From a virus, in IMG/VR virus record IMGVR_UViG_3300025000_000092, positions 1 through 64,000 of that record: 64,000 bases of DNA; one strand, given 5' to 3'. Within the stretch, counting starts at the first letter, position 1, and each line of letters starts with the position of its first letter. Under the pieces are notes generated by a model that had not been told where the DNA came from, made no database searches, and was given only the letters and a program-made list of their open reading frames with translations. Of the stretch, positions 21,347 through 30,563 are shown in pieces. Made by a program: the position numbers and the translations under genes.

Positions 21347-22824
21347 GCTGTCCTCCCGAGCGGCAGCTCGCTGGCCCCGCCCTTCCTCTCGAACGTCCGG
21401 TACACCCGGTCCCGCTCCGCGCCGTGGTAGCGGAGGAGCGGCACCCCGTCGTCCCTGAAATCCACCATCCGGCCGCGTACCTTGCCCTTGGAGGGGCGAA
21501 GCACGCGGCCGAGGACTTGGGTCGTCTCGGTCTTGTTTCCGCCGGCCACCGTCCAGAAGACGGTGTCGATCGTCGGCAGGTCGAATCCCTCGCCGACGAG
21601 GCTGGGAGTGGACACCAAAACCGGGAGGGTCCCGGCCTTCAGCGCCCCGAGGATCTCCACCCGCTTCCGCTGCGGGATGTCGCCGGTCAGGAATTCAGCC
21701 CGCAGCCCCCGGCCGCTCAGCGCCGCAGCCAGCGCCTTGGCGTGGCCGACGCGCTTGGACAGGACCAGGGACAGCCCGCTGTGCATGTCCAGGATCGTGT
21801 CGACGAGGAACTGGTTGCGCTCCGGGTCCTCGACGAGCATCCCGATCAGCTTCGTGTGGTCGACGGAATCCCGGACCTGCTGGCCCGCCTGCTTCAGGAG
21901 GTGGGCCTGGTAGGGAGACTTCTTCTGCATCGGAATCGCCCGGGGCGTCCAGCCGGTCTGCACGCGCACGATTTCGGCGGGGACGATGGAGCCGAGGTCG
22001 ATCATCACGTCGGCGTTGATGCTGTGAACGATCGGGCCGATCACGTCAAAGAGCATCTGCTCCATGCCGTCGGCGCGCGTCGGGGTAGCCGTGAGGCCCA
22101 CCCGGTACCGGGCCGGGAAGCTGCCGAGCATGGACCGGAACGAATCGGCGGGGCAGTGGTGCGCCTCGTCCAGGATCACCAGGCCGAAACGCCTCGTCAG
22201 GTCGCGGAGCGCTAGAGCACTCATGGCCGAGAGGGACTGGACCATCGCGATCGTCACGTCCTTGACGACGCACACCCCGTTCCCAATGACTCCCGGAGAG
22301 ATCCCCAACATCGCCCGCATGCTCGCCGCGGTCTGATCGACGAGAACCTGGCGATGCACCAGGAACAGAGCGGGGGTGTTCATCGCCGCGATGATCCCGA
22401 GACCGATGACCGTCTTCCCAGACCCGGTCGGCGCCTGGATGACCCCCTGCTCCTCGTCTTCGATGGTCGAGACGGCGGCGCGCTGGTAGGGGCGGAGCTT
22501 GAACGTCGGGGCCAGCGTCACGGTCATCGGCGGGCAGATCCGGGCGTCCCGCAGCTGGGGCCGAAGGCGGTCTTCAACCTCCGCCAGCAGCCCGCGGGGG
22601 AGGGTCAACGCCTCGTTGCCGAGGCCGTCGTCGGCGAGGCGCCAGAGCCGGAGCTTTTCCGGAATGCCCTCGGGATTTGCTCTGCTGGGCTGTGTCGGCC
22701 TACCCGACCGCCGGGCCTCGGCGTACTCCGGATTCGCGTACGTACACCGGTTCTGCCAGGCGCGGACCTGGTCCGGGGACGCCCCGATAACCAGCAGATC
22801 GGTGCCCACGTAGACGGTTGCCAT
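21343..22824 (-). CDS. SF2 DEAH-box DNA helicase (XPB/UvsW-like)
   Basis: ATP-driven helicase of 493 residues, starting at ATG 22824. Motif I APTGSGKT (131-138), Ia LVHRQVLVDQ, motif II DEAH (219-222), motif III GLTATPTR, motif V GEGFDLPTID and motif VI QVLGRVLRPSKGK are all present and in order. The layout resembles UvsW/XPB-like helicases that remodel recombination and replication intermediates. The first 100 residues are a small extra domain. It sits in one block with the HD protein and SbcCD. Confidence 0.85.
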   Translation of the reverse strand: MATVYVGTDLLVIGASPDQVRAWQNRCTYANPEYAEARRSGRPTQPSRANPEGIPEKLRLWRLADDGLGNEALTLPRGLLAEVEDRLRPQLRDARICPPMTVTLAPTFKLRPYQRAAVSTIEDEEQGVIQAPTGSGKTVIGLGIIAAMNTPALFLVHRQVLVDQTAASMRAMLGISPGVIGNGVCVVKDVTIAMVQSLSAMSALALRDLTRRFGLVILDEAHHCPADSFRSMLGSFPARYRVGLTATPTRADGMEQMLFDVIGPIVHSINADVMIDLGSIVPAEIVRVQTGWTPRAIPMQKKSPYQAHLLKQAGQQVRDSVDHTKLIGMLVEDPERNQFLVDTILDMHSGLSLVLSKRVGHAKALAAALSGRGLRAEFLTGDIPQRKRVEILGALKAGTLPVLVSTPSLVGEGFDLPTIDTVFWTVAGGNKTETTQVLGRVLRPSKGKVRGRMVDFRDDGVPLLRYHGAERDRVYRTFERKGGASELPLGRTA

Positions 22825-23588
22825 CACGCCCTCGCCTTCGCGGCCTGGGTCTCGCGCTCGGCCTTCAGCTTCCGCTTCTGGTACCCGCTCAGGGGCTTCT
22901 TCTTCGTGGGGACCGGGCAGCCGTCCGGACGCGTGGTGAACGCCGACTCCGCGCAGTTCAGCCCCTTGGCGTCGCAGTCCTTGCACGCATGCTTCGCCTT
23001 CGCGGCCTTCCGCTTCGCCAGCAGTTCCTTCGCCAGTTCCTCGCCGCGTCGGCCGACCGCCTCGGGGTCATAGCCGGCGGCCCGCAGCTCGGCGCGGACC
23101 TGCTCGATGGGGGTGTCGGGGTTCAGCGGACCGCCCGGGCAGGTGTCGCAGTGGTCGGCGGCGCAGTCGGCGCAGGACGTGGGCGCAGGCGGGCATGCGG
23201 CCCCGGCCTCGCGGGTGCCTTCGATGCAGGTCGGGGAGTCGTCGCAGGTCCCGCAGTCGGCCTGGTCCTGGGTCTCGCCCGGAAGCCCGACGGGAGGCTC
23301 GCGGCCCAACTCCGGGCTGCGGTCGTCCCGGGGGAGCGAAGCCGGCAGGTACACCGACGACAGCATCACGCCATCAACGGTCTTCTCCGCTCGGATGCGC
23401 GGCGGGTTCCGCAGGTCCGCGGGCGTCAGGTGGACGGTCCCGCCGACCCGGTCCACGACGGCCCGCAGCAGCAGGTCCGCCATCTCCAGATAGGCGATTC
23501 GCTTCCGCATGCCCTGGATCTCTTCGATCTGCGGCAGCTTCTCCCGGGCGATCTTCTGTGCGCGCTTCCGATTCACCGTGTCCTCCAT
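22824..23588 (-). CDS. hypothetical protein with cysteine-rich centre
   Basis: A 254-residue protein. The N-terminal third is helical and basic (NRKRAQKIAREKLPQIEEIQ) and continues into a strand region (GGTVHLTPADL). The centre has a dozen Cys in pairs (CGTCDD, CADCAADHCDTC), and the C-terminal third is highly basic with CKDCDAKGLNC. It may bind zinc and nucleic acids. Its stop shares a base with the helicase start, so they are translated together. Confidence 0.65.
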   Translation of the reverse strand: MEDTVNRKRAQKIAREKLPQIEEIQGMRKRIAYLEMADLLLRAVVDRVGGTVHLTPADLRNPPRIRAEKTVDGVMLSSVYLPASLPRDDRSPELGREPPVGLPGETQDQADCGTCDDSPTCIEGTREAGAACPPAPTSCADCAADHCDTCPGGPLNPDTPIEQVRAELRAAGYDPEAVGRRGEELAKELLAKRKAAKAKHACKDCDAKGLNCAESAFTTRPDGCPVPTKKKPLSGYQKRKLKAERETQAAKARA

Positions 23589-23626
23589 CGCCCTCGCGGG
23601 GCGTTCATCTCACTGGCCCAGGCGAC

Positions 23627-23685
23627 GGCAGCCACGCCGCCCGGGTGTCACAACTCCGCCGGCGACTGCGGGAGCCGTGGCTGCC
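23627..23685. repeat. 10-bp inverted repeat between SbcC and the gene downstream
   Basis: GGCAGCCACG at 23627-23636 and its exact complement CGTGGCTGCC at 23676-23685 flank a 39-base GC-rich spacer. In RNA this could close a large stem-loop; there is no T-tract. It lies in the 191-bp stretch 23589-23779 that has no long gene. Confidence 0.45.
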
Positions 23686-23776
23686 ACCCCCACGCGCACC
23701 GATCGGGCTGCGTGCCGGGCGAGGGTTTCGGCCGCACCGGGTGTGGAGCCCGGGCGGCAGGAAGGCAGCGATTCAT
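23648..23776 (-). CDS. possible 42-residue protein
   Basis: An ATG at 23776 with GGTGGAG six bases upstream opens 42 codons, proline rich with two Cys (MNRCLPAARAPHPVRP, then DRCAWGWQPRLP). It lies directly behind SbcC and its start region overlaps the SbcC stop. The ribosome binding site and position favour translation; composition alone does not, and it has no recognised motif. Confidence 0.35.
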   Translation of the reverse strand: MNRCLPAARAPHPVRPKPSPGTQPDRCAWGWQPRLPQSPAEL

Positions 23777-23779
23777 CGG

Positions 23780-26662
23780 CTACTCCACCCACCGGGCCAC
23801 GGACCCGTCCGCGCCCTTGCTGACCACCAACCGGCGCGCCAGCGAGTCCGCCATCTCCGGGACGTGGCTGATCACCAGGCAGAGCCCGACCATCTCGGCC
23901 ATGACCGACAGCGTGCTGGTGAATGCGGCGATCCCGGGAGCGTCCAGCGAGCCGAACCCCTCGTCGACCACCAGGGTCTCCAGCGCGACCCCGGCCCGGG
24001 CGGACAGGACCGCGGCCAGGGCGAAGCGCAGTGCGAGGTCCACCCGGAAGCGCTCGCCCCCGGACAGGGTTTCGTACGGCCGTTCGCCGACTGCGTCCCG
24101 GACCACGAGGTCCAGGGTCTCCGCCAGCCGGTCCTTCTCGCTCTTCAGCACCCGCTGCGTCCGGATGCTGATGGACAGCCCCGTCTGCGACACCCGCGCC
24201 AGGAGGCGGTTGGCCTGGTCCTCGATGTCGGGAACCACGGTCTCGACGACGAGCTGGGGGATGTCCGCGTACGCCTGGGCGAGCGTCACGTAGTCGGCGG
24301 CCCGGGCGCGGATGGTGGCGATCTCCGCGTCCAGCGCGGCCAGGTCGGCCGCGGCCTTCTCGGCCTCGGCGACGAGCCGTCCGGCGTCGCGGGCCTGGGC
24401 CTCGGCCTGGGCGACCGCCCGCACCGCGGCGTCCTTCGACGCCCGGGCGGCGGCGGGCTCGGCCTCTGCGGCGGTCGCCTCCTGGGCGAGATCCCGGTCG
24501 AACCGGCACGCGGCGGCCATGCCGTCCCGCTCGGCGGTGATCCGGGCGACCTCGGCGGCGAGCGTCAGGACGTCCTTCTCGGCGACGCCGACGGTGGCCC
24601 GGGCCGCGTTCATCTTCTGGACCGTCGCCTCGGCCGCGGCGCGCTTCGCCTCGAGGCGCTGGACCTCCGCCCTGGCGCTCGCCTGGCGACCCTTCGCTGC
24701 GCTGTACTGGTCGGCGAGGGACTGGCGGGCCTGGGCGGCCCGGGCGGACTCGGCCCGGGCGGCGTCCACGGCGGCCTGAAGCGGGGCGAGGATGGCGGCG
24801 TCGGCCGACGGGGGCGTGGCGCCCAGGAATGCGACCCCGCGCTTCGTCGCGTCGACATCCTGCCGCGCGATCAGGAGGCCGTCCTGGGCGGCCTTCACCC
24901 GGGACTGCAACGGATCAAGGACCTCGGCGGGAAGCGGCGGGACCTGCAGGCCGAGGGCGTCCAGGGCGGCCTCGGCCCGAGCCTTTGCCTCGCCGGCGGT
25001 GTCCACCGCGTCCTTCGCAGACTGGATGGTGGACTGCAGGGAGTGCAGGACATCCGCAGCAGGAGGGGGCGCGGCGTTGCCCAAGGCCGCGCGGTCCCGA
25101 GCCGCCTCGGAGTGGGCGGTGTGCGCCGCGTCGCTCGCGGTCCCGAGGTTCTGCAGCGAGTCCCGGCGGGCGATGGCGTTTGCCAGGAACTGGCAGCCTG
25201 TGAACTCCGGCCGGCCCCCGCAGGGAACCCCATCCAGCAGTCCGGCGTCCCGGCGGGCGTCCGCGAGTGCCTGGGCAGCGAGGTTCTTCGCGGCCTCGGC
25301 GCGGACCATGGCGCCGTCCGCCTGGACCACCGCGTTGCGCCAGCGGTCCGCGGCGTCTCGTGTCGCCCGATCGATCGCGTCGGTGGCCTCGCGGACCTTC
25401 GCTTGGGCGTCCGCGAGCTGGCGCTCCGCGACACGGACGGCGTCCACGGCCTCGCCACGGCGCGTCTGCCACGCGGTACGGTGCTGCGCCTCGGCGTCAG
25501 CGACCGCGCGGCCGGTGTCCAGCGTGGACTGGCGGGCCAGCGTCTCGGCGGTCTCCGCCTCGTGGACCTTCCGGGTCGCGGCTGCGACCTGGTCCCGCCA
25601 CAGGTCCGCGGCCCGGGCGTTGGCGTCCCGGACGGCCTGCTCGGCGTCTCGCACCCGCCCGTTCGCGGCCTCGAGGGCGTCCCGGGCGGCCTCGCCCCGA
25701 GCCTGGACGCTCTCCATATCGGTGGTCGCGGTCCGCTCGACGCCCCGGGACTGCGTCAGGAGGCCGTCGTCCCAGTTCGTCCAGGACCCGTCGGCCATCT
25801 CCAGCGCCTCGACCAGGTCCCGGGCGTCCGTCAGCTCGCGGTCCCGGGCGGCCCGGCGCCCCTCGGCGGCCCGGACCTCGTCGGCCTTCGCGGCGTACCG
25901 GGACCGGGCGTCCCGGATCGTGGTGTGGACGGCGGCCAACTCGGCGAGCCGGTCGGTCGCGGCCTTCACGGCCTGCTCCGCCTGGGACTCGGCGGCCCGG
26001 GCGGCACCGCATTCCTCCGTCGCCGCGTCCCGGGCCGTCCGCCGATCCGCCAGCGTACCCACGAGGTCGACCAGGGGGGCGCCCGCCGCCGCCTTCGCCT
26101 CGGCCTTCGCGGTCTCCTTCCTGGACAACTCCAGTGCCGCGGTGCGCAGGCCGGCGAACCGGTCCAGGCGGAGCAGCCGGGACAGGACCTGCCGGCGCTC
26201 CCCGGGGGTGGCGCGGGCGAACTGGTCGGCCTGGCCCTGGCGGGACAGCCACGTGGCGCAGGCGAGGTCGAAGGGGCCCACGAGCGCCTCGATGCGCGCC
26301 TCGGTGTCCCGGATGTTGGCGCCGTCGAGTGCCCGCCAGCCCGACGGCTGCAAGACGTCCTCGGTCTCGAAGTCCAGGGTGGAGGACCCGCGGCCGTTCA
26401 GCTTCCGCGTCCGGGCGAACCGGTAGGCCTGCCCGTTGATGCGGGCCACGACCTCGCCGGAGCAGTCGGACTGGCCGAGGCGGACCACGTCGTCCGTGCC
26501 GGCCCGGGTCTGCCCCCAGATCACCCAGGACACGAGGTCCAGCAGGGTGGACTTCCCGGCCCCGTTCTGGCCGGTGATGATCGCGCTCAGGATGCCCCAG
26601 AAGTCGAGGTCCAAGGCGCCGTAGCTCATGAAGTTGCGCGCCTTCGCGCTCTGCAGCAGCAT
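23780..26662 (-). CDS. sbcC: SbcC/Rad50-type nuclease-complex ATPase
   Basis: Partner of SbcD in the complex that opens and trims DNA ends and hairpins. Starts at ATG 26662, 960 residues. Walker A GQNGAGKST is near residue 33, the signature YETLSGGERFRVDLALR and the Walker B VVDEGFGSLD lie near the C-terminus, and two very long alanine-rich coiled coils separate them. At the middle, where Rad50 has a CxxC zinc hook, this protein has VPCGGRPEFTGCQF, i.e. two Cys eight residues apart. It follows SbcD by two bases. Confidence 0.85.
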   Translation of the reverse strand: MLLQSAKARNFMSYGALDLDFWGILSAIITGQNGAGKSTLLDLVSWVIWGQTRAGTDDVVRLGQSDCSGEVVARINGQAYRFARTRKLNGRGSSTLDFETEDVLQPSGWRALDGANIRDTEARIEALVGPFDLACATWLSRQGQADQFARATPGERRQVLSRLLRLDRFAGLRTAALELSRKETAKAEAKAAAGAPLVDLVGTLADRRTARDAATEECGAARAAESQAEQAVKAATDRLAELAAVHTTIRDARSRYAAKADEVRAAEGRRAARDRELTDARDLVEALEMADGSWTNWDDGLLTQSRGVERTATTDMESVQARGEAARDALEAANGRVRDAEQAVRDANARAADLWRDQVAAATRKVHEAETAETLARQSTLDTGRAVADAEAQHRTAWQTRRGEAVDAVRVAERQLADAQAKVREATDAIDRATRDAADRWRNAVVQADGAMVRAEAAKNLAAQALADARRDAGLLDGVPCGGRPEFTGCQFLANAIARRDSLQNLGTASDAAHTAHSEAARDRAALGNAAPPPAADVLHSLQSTIQSAKDAVDTAGEAKARAEAALDALGLQVPPLPAEVLDPLQSRVKAAQDGLLIARQDVDATKRGVAFLGATPPSADAAILAPLQAAVDAARAESARAAQARQSLADQYSAAKGRQASARAEVQRLEAKRAAAEATVQKMNAARATVGVAEKDVLTLAAEVARITAERDGMAAACRFDRDLAQEATAAEAEPAAARASKDAAVRAVAQAEAQARDAGRLVAEAEKAAADLAALDAEIATIRARAADYVTLAQAYADIPQLVVETVVPDIEDQANRLLARVSQTGLSISIRTQRVLKSEKDRLAETLDLVVRDAVGERPYETLSGGERFRVDLALRFALAAVLSARAGVALETLVVDEGFGSLDAPGIAAFTSTLSVMAEMVGLCLVISHVPEMADSLARRLVVSKGADGSVARWVE

Positions 26663-26664
26663 CG

Positions 26665-27804
26665 TCACACCCCCTGCTGCACGTGGCTGTGCAGCTCCAC
26701 CAGCCGACCGTGATCTCCCTCGGGGACCTGGCGCGACGCGAGCGCCCGGCGGACCAGTTCGGCGTCGTCCAGCCCGGTCTGCCCCATCTCGCGGTCGCGG
26801 ACCCGGTCCTCGCAGAGCAGCCGGAGCTCGTCCTGGACGAACGCGCCGCCGGCGCGCGAAGTGGCGAGGTCGCGACGGGTGGCCGCCAGCATGTCGTGGG
26901 ACATCTCGCCCCGGATGCGGTGCACGCCCCCGGGCGTCAGGTGGTCCAGGTCGGGCTCGGTCATGGAGATCGCCGCCCCCAGGTCGATGGTCTTCCACGT
27001 GCGGCCCGGGGCCTGGACGGGCGACCGGAGGAACTCGCCGTCGCCGATGGTCCACAGCAGCCCGCCCTTGTGCTCGCCCTCTTCCCCGAAGTCCTGGACG
27101 GTCGGGGAGCCGGAGTACCCGCACTGCCGGATGATCTGCTGCTGGTGGATGTGCCCGAGCAGGACCGCCGGGAACACGTCCAGCGCGTCCCGGCTGATCT
27201 CGATGTCGCCCTCGAGGGTCCGGGGCTGGGCCCCGACCGTCGCTCCGCCGATGGAGGCGTGCGCCAGCAGGACCTCGGCGCCGGAGGCCCGCAGGCCGAG
27301 GGCGATCGACGTGAGGGCCGACGACAGCAGCGCCGTCGCGTCGCCGACGGCATCGGCCGGCAGGCTCTCCCGCAGGGCGGCCCGGCGGGGGTACGGCAGG
27401 CAGCCGATCCGCAGGCCGGCGTAGTCGACGGTCCGGGGCTCCTCGACCAGGAGCACCCGGGGGTGCCAGCCCGCCGGCGTGCAGGCCGTGGCCTCGGAGG
27501 TGCTCCGGGGCTCGTCGTGGTTCCCGGGAATCACCAGGACGTTCGGGATCCCGGCCGCGCCGCAGATCCACTCCAGCAGGGAGGTCCCGACGCGTAATTC
27601 CGTCGGCGTCGGCCGCGGGCGGTCGAACAGGTCGCCGGCGATGACCACGCCGTCCAGCGGAAGAGCCGCCCGGACGACGGCATGGACGGCCTGGACAGTG
27701 TCCAGGAGCGCCAGGTTCATGCCGGAGGGGTCCAGGACGACGGCCCCCGCGATCGTCGCGGTCTCGCTCAGGTGCAGATCGCCGAGGTGGAGGATGCGCT
27801 TCAT
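26665..27804 (-). CDS. sbcD: SbcD/Mre11-type nuclease
   Basis: Metal-dependent nuclease subunit of the SbcCD complex. Of 379 residues, the phosphoesterase motifs are HLGDLHL (6-12), GDLFDR (57-62), PGNHDE (93-98) and LLGHIHQ near 215. The C-terminal capping domain follows. It forms an operon pair with SbcC and probably helps phage recombination or replication by processing ends and hairpins. The start ATG 27804 lies 2 bases from the stop of the previous gene. Confidence 0.85.
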   Translation of the reverse strand: MKRILHLGDLHLSETATIAGAVVLDPSGMNLALLDTVQAVHAVVRAALPLDGVVIAGDLFDRPRPTPTELRVGTSLLEWICGAAGIPNVLVIPGNHDEPRSTSEATACTPAGWHPRVLLVEEPRTVDYAGLRIGCLPYPRRAALRESLPADAVGDATALLSSALTSIALGLRASGAEVLLAHASIGGATVGAQPRTLEGDIEISRDALDVFPAVLLGHIHQQQIIRQCGYSGSPTVQDFGEEGEHKGGLLWTIGDGEFLRSPVQAPGRTWKTIDLGAAISMTEPDLDHLTPGGVHRIRGEMSHDMLAATRRDLATSRAGGAFVQDELRLLCEDRVRDREMGQTGLDDAELVRRALASRQVPEGDHGRLVELHSHVQQGV

Positions 27805-27806
27805 GG

Positions 27807-29168
27807 CTACTTCACCTCCTTCAGCGGGGCCTTGATCAGGGAGTCAAACCAGGCAGCCCGCATCGCGGGGGAGACCTCGGACGCCTTCTTGCTCGGCGCC
27901 TTCGTCAGGACGCGGGTCCGCAGCATCTCCTCGAGGACGGCGACCTGGTCGGTCTCCCCGAGCGCGGCGAACGCATCGGCGGTCTCCGGGATCTTGACGG
28001 CGGCCGGGGCGGCCACGGGCTCGTCCTCGGGCAGCGTGCCGGCGACCTCGGGCTGGGAGACCGGATGGACGGACTCCTCGGCGGCCGCCCACTGCTCGGG
28101 CGTCCAGGTGTCCGACGAGGCGCCGGGCGTCGCGCCCATCCGCACGGCGGCGTCGCGGGCGCGGGCCTCGGCGTCGGCCTTGGCGATCCCGGCCTTGGTG
28201 GCATCGCCGTAGATCGTCCGCCAGTGCGCCGCCTTCTCGGCCTTGGCCTTCTTCGCGCCGTCGTCCGCCGGCGGGGGATCCTTCGGCTTCTCGGTGGTGG
28301 GGCCGGCGGGCTCGTCGTCGTCCTGGTCCACGAAGGTCTCGGCGACCGGCGCGGCCAGTTGGGCCATTGGAGCGGGGGCGAAAAGCGCCTCCCGGCGCGG
28401 GGCTCCGAACGCGAGTCGCTGGGCACCGAACACCGCATCGGCGAAAGCTGTGCGGCCCTCCGGGAACGACAGCATCACGGTCATCGCGGCGCCCTTGTCG
28501 AGGATCATCCGGGGCACCAGCAGGTGAGCCGCGAAGTCCATCTCGAACCACTTCCGCCGGAGCTTCCCGTAGTGCGCCTTGACGGCGGCCCGCTGGGCGC
28601 CCGTGATGGCCCGCTGGGCGCTCGACTCGCGGAGGATGAGCCGGTACCGATCGAGTTCGGCGTCGCTCTTGCCGCCCTTCGCCCGCTCGGCCTCGACCTT
28701 CGTCTCGATGTCCAGCACGTACACGCCGGTCTTGAGCTGCGGCTGGCCGGCCAGATCGATACGCAGGGAGCCCACCTTCGCGACCACCCGGTCCGGGAAG
28801 CGCGAGGCGGCCATGTCGATGCCGGAGGCCTCGTCCGGGAAGCTGATGCCGCCGGCCCCGGCCACCGCCAGGTACACCTGGGCGCCGAGCCCGAGCTGGT
28901 TCCCGGGGAGGGGGAAGACCTGCCCGGCGTCCTTGTGGGTGTTCACCTTGACGGCACCCAGGACGATCTTGTGCATGGGCGGGATCTCCTGGATGACCTG
29001 GTCGTCCAGCATGATCCCGCGCGGCATCCCGGTCTGGGGCTCGCACTCCTCCCAGTACGCCAGGATCGTCGTGTACTCCTTGATCGTCCGAGATTCGTTC
29101 GTCGGCGCGGGCCGCCTCATGAACTCGTTGAAGGCATCCCAGTTGATCTCCGGCTGATTCGCGTTCAT
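27807..29168 (-). CDS. conserved-looking phage protein, possible recombination or annealing factor
   Basis: Starts at ATG 29168 (MNANQPEINWDAFNEFM), 453 residues. The first 250 residues are an alpha/beta domain with a strand-rich core (QVYLAVAGAGGISFPDEASG, LKTGVYVLDIETKVEAERA) and then a helix rich in Arg and Ala (RESSAQRAITGAQRAAVKAH) ending in a LLVPRMI motif. Similar strand-then-Arg-helix layouts occur in phage single-strand annealing proteins, but I cannot confirm the family. The second half is acidic and alanine rich, like a flexible tail. It is just upstream of SbcCD. Confidence 0.55.
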   Translation of the reverse strand: MNANQPEINWDAFNEFMRRPAPTNESRTIKEYTTILAYWEECEPQTGMPRGIMLDDQVIQEIPPMHKIVLGAVKVNTHKDAGQVFPLPGNQLGLGAQVYLAVAGAGGISFPDEASGIDMAASRFPDRVVAKVGSLRIDLAGQPQLKTGVYVLDIETKVEAERAKGGKSDAELDRYRLILRESSAQRAITGAQRAAVKAHYGKLRRKWFEMDFAAHLLVPRMILDKGAAMTVMLSFPEGRTAFADAVFGAQRLAFGAPRREALFAPAPMAQLAAPVAETFVDQDDDEPAGPTTEKPKDPPPADDGAKKAKAEKAAHWRTIYGDATKAGIAKADAEARARDAAVRMGATPGASSDTWTPEQWAAAEESVHPVSQPEVAGTLPEDEPVAAPAAVKIPETADAFAALGETDQVAVLEEMLRTRVLTKAPSKKASEVSPAMRAAWFDSLIKAPLKEVK

Positions 29169-29170
29169 GG

Positions 29171-29611
29171 TCACACTCCTGCGTTGGCGGGCCGCAGCCC
29201 GACGGTGTTGATGCTGACTTCCCCGGGCGTCCCGCCCCGGGGCCAGGGCGCTTCCGCATGACAGGCGTCGCACGCGGACGGCGCCCGGTCCGTGCACTCG
29301 GGGCAGCCGAACGGGAACGACATCCGCCGGATCGTCGTGGCGGCAACGCGGAGCTCCGGGGCGGTCGTCTGAGGCATCTGGCGGATCCACGCCCGCATAG
29401 CCTGGGCCTCGGCGGTCCGGGCGGCGCGCTCCCGGGCGAGCGCGGTCTCGGCGTCCCGGGTGCGGCGGTCCGCGTCCCGGGCGGCCTGGCCGAGCGCCAG
29501 GACGTACAGCCGCAGTTCGCCGATGGTCATCCGCGTCACGTCCAGGGCGACCATGCCCTGGGCGACCTGGCGGGCCTGCAGGTCCAGGATCGCGCTCGTG
29601 TCCTTCGTCAT
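29171..29611 (-). CDS. hypothetical protein with zinc-ribbon tail
   Basis: Starts at ATG 29611, 146 residues. The N-terminal 80 residues are one coiled-coil-like helix (RDADRRTRDAETALARERAA). Two pairs, CPEC and CDAC with a further Cys, follow in 30 residues and likely bind zinc. It separates the gene at 27807 from the small membrane protein by 2 and 4 bases respectively. Confidence 0.6.
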   Translation of the reverse strand: MTKDTSAILDLQARQVAQGMVALDVTRMTIGELRLYVLALGQAARDADRRTRDAETALARERAARTAEAQAMRAWIRQMPQTTAPELRVAATTIRRMSFPFGCPECTDRAPSACDACHAEAPWPRGGTPGEVSINTVGLRPANAGV

Positions 29612-29787
29612 GGCTCCAACCTCATGGCGTTCGCGGCGCAGGCGGCGCCCGCGGCCAGACACGCGGCGCAGGCCACGAACGCGTCTGCTTCGATGGTCGC
29701 GATGGCGAGGACGGCAGCGACGCCCGCAGCGACCCACCAGCGGTCGGCACGGGCGCGGGCCAGGGACGGGGTGCTTCGCAGGGTCAT
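29608..29787 (-). CDS. small predicted membrane protein
   Basis: Starts at ATG 29787, with AGGAGG seven bases before it, 59 residues. Two hydrophobic stretches (WWVAAGVAAVLAIATI and AFVACAACLAAGAACAA) fit a helical hairpin in the membrane. Four small Cys residues are in the second. It starts in the stop of the pentapeptide gene. Function unknown. Confidence 0.6.
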   Translation of the reverse strand: MTLRSTPSLARARADRWWVAAGVAAVLAIATIEADAFVACAACLAAGAACAANAMRLEP

Positions 29788-30563
29788 CGGGTCACCTCCT
29801 GCTCGTTCGCACACGGGGACTCGGCGACAGTCGCGGCGGGTCGCTCGGGCGGCAAGATCCACAGCATCCCGAGGCGCGTCAGGTGCGCGATGTAGTCGGG
29901 ATCCTGGCGGGCGCTGGCGGGGGCCGGGGCCTTGGGCTCGGCCTCGCGGCGGGCCATCTCGGCGGCGATCTCGTCGTCGCGGGCGGTCCGGGGCCACGCC
30001 TCGGCGTGCAGCCGCAACAGCGCCAGGACCGCGCCATACTCCCGGCCGTGGACGTTGTCGCCGTGGGTCTGCGCGACCGCGGCAGCAAACGCGTCCAGCG
30101 TGCCCCAGAAGCAACCGGCCCGGACCCGCGGGCCCTGGTCGGTGATCCAGAGGCGCAGCCAGGCCAAGCGGGACCCGAGGGGCCCGAGCTGCAGGAACGG
30201 GCGGTCGCCGACGAGGACGTAGCGGGTGCCGTCCGCGCCCGTCAGGTCCGCGCCCTTCAGGTACGCGCCCGTCAGGTCCGCGCCCGTCAGGTCCGCGCCC
30301 GTCAGGTCCGCGCCCTTCAGGTACGCGCCCGTCAGGTCCGCGCCCTTCAGGTACGCGCCCGTCAGGTCCGCGCCCGTCAGGTCCGCGCCCGTCAGGTACG
30401 CGCCCGTCAGGTCCGCGCCCGTCAGGTACGCGCCCGTCAGGTCCGCGCCCTCGCGCACCTTCGTCGCGACCAGGTCCGCCAGGGTCTGTCCCGGGCGGCC
30501 CTCGGCGATGATCCGGCCGGTGATCCACGACTTGATCTGCACCGCGTCGTTTGAGGTTGTCAT
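29784..30563 (-). CDS. pentapeptide-repeat protein
   Basis: Starts at ATG 30563, 259 residues. After 38 N-terminal residues come 15 nearly identical pentapeptides of the types GADLT, GAYLT and GAYLK, which would fold as about four coils of a right-handed square beta-helix. The remaining 145 residues are a helical domain with several Trp and Arg. Long pentapeptide proteins can mimic DNA and bind gyrase; with only four coils that is uncertain here. It is the second gene of the leftward early operon. Confidence 0.75.
   Translation of the reverse strand: MTTSNDAVQIKSWITGRIIAEGRPGQTLADLVATKVREGADLTGAYLTGADLTGAYLTGADLTGADLTGAYLKGADLTGAYLKGADLTGADLTGADLTGAYLKGADLTGADGTRYVLVGDRPFLQLGPLGSRLAWLRLWITDQGPRVRAGCFWGTLDAFAAAVAQTHGDNVHGREYGAVLALLRLHAEAWPRTARDDEIAAEMARREAEPKAPAPASARQDPDYIAHLTRLGMLWILPPERPAATVAESPCANEQEVTR
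30225..30449 (-). repeat. 15-bp tandem repeats coding the pentapeptide array
   Basis: Fifteen tandem 15-base units of the type GCGCCCGTCAGGTCC / GCGCCCTTCAGGTAC (plus-strand view) differ by only a few bases. Both DNA and protein are far more uniform than in most pentapeptide genes, pointing to recent expansion or slippage. The number of units could vary between phage isolates. Confidence 0.8.

Noticed and set aside
23195-26713. An 1172-codon plus-strand frame opposite SbcC
   Set aside because: It is antisense to a clear SbcC gene with intact ATPase motifs. Long antisense frames arise from high GC and the codon bias of the real gene.
30225-30449. CRISPR-like array
   Set aside because: The repeats are contiguous 15-base units in frame that code pentapeptides, with no spacers.
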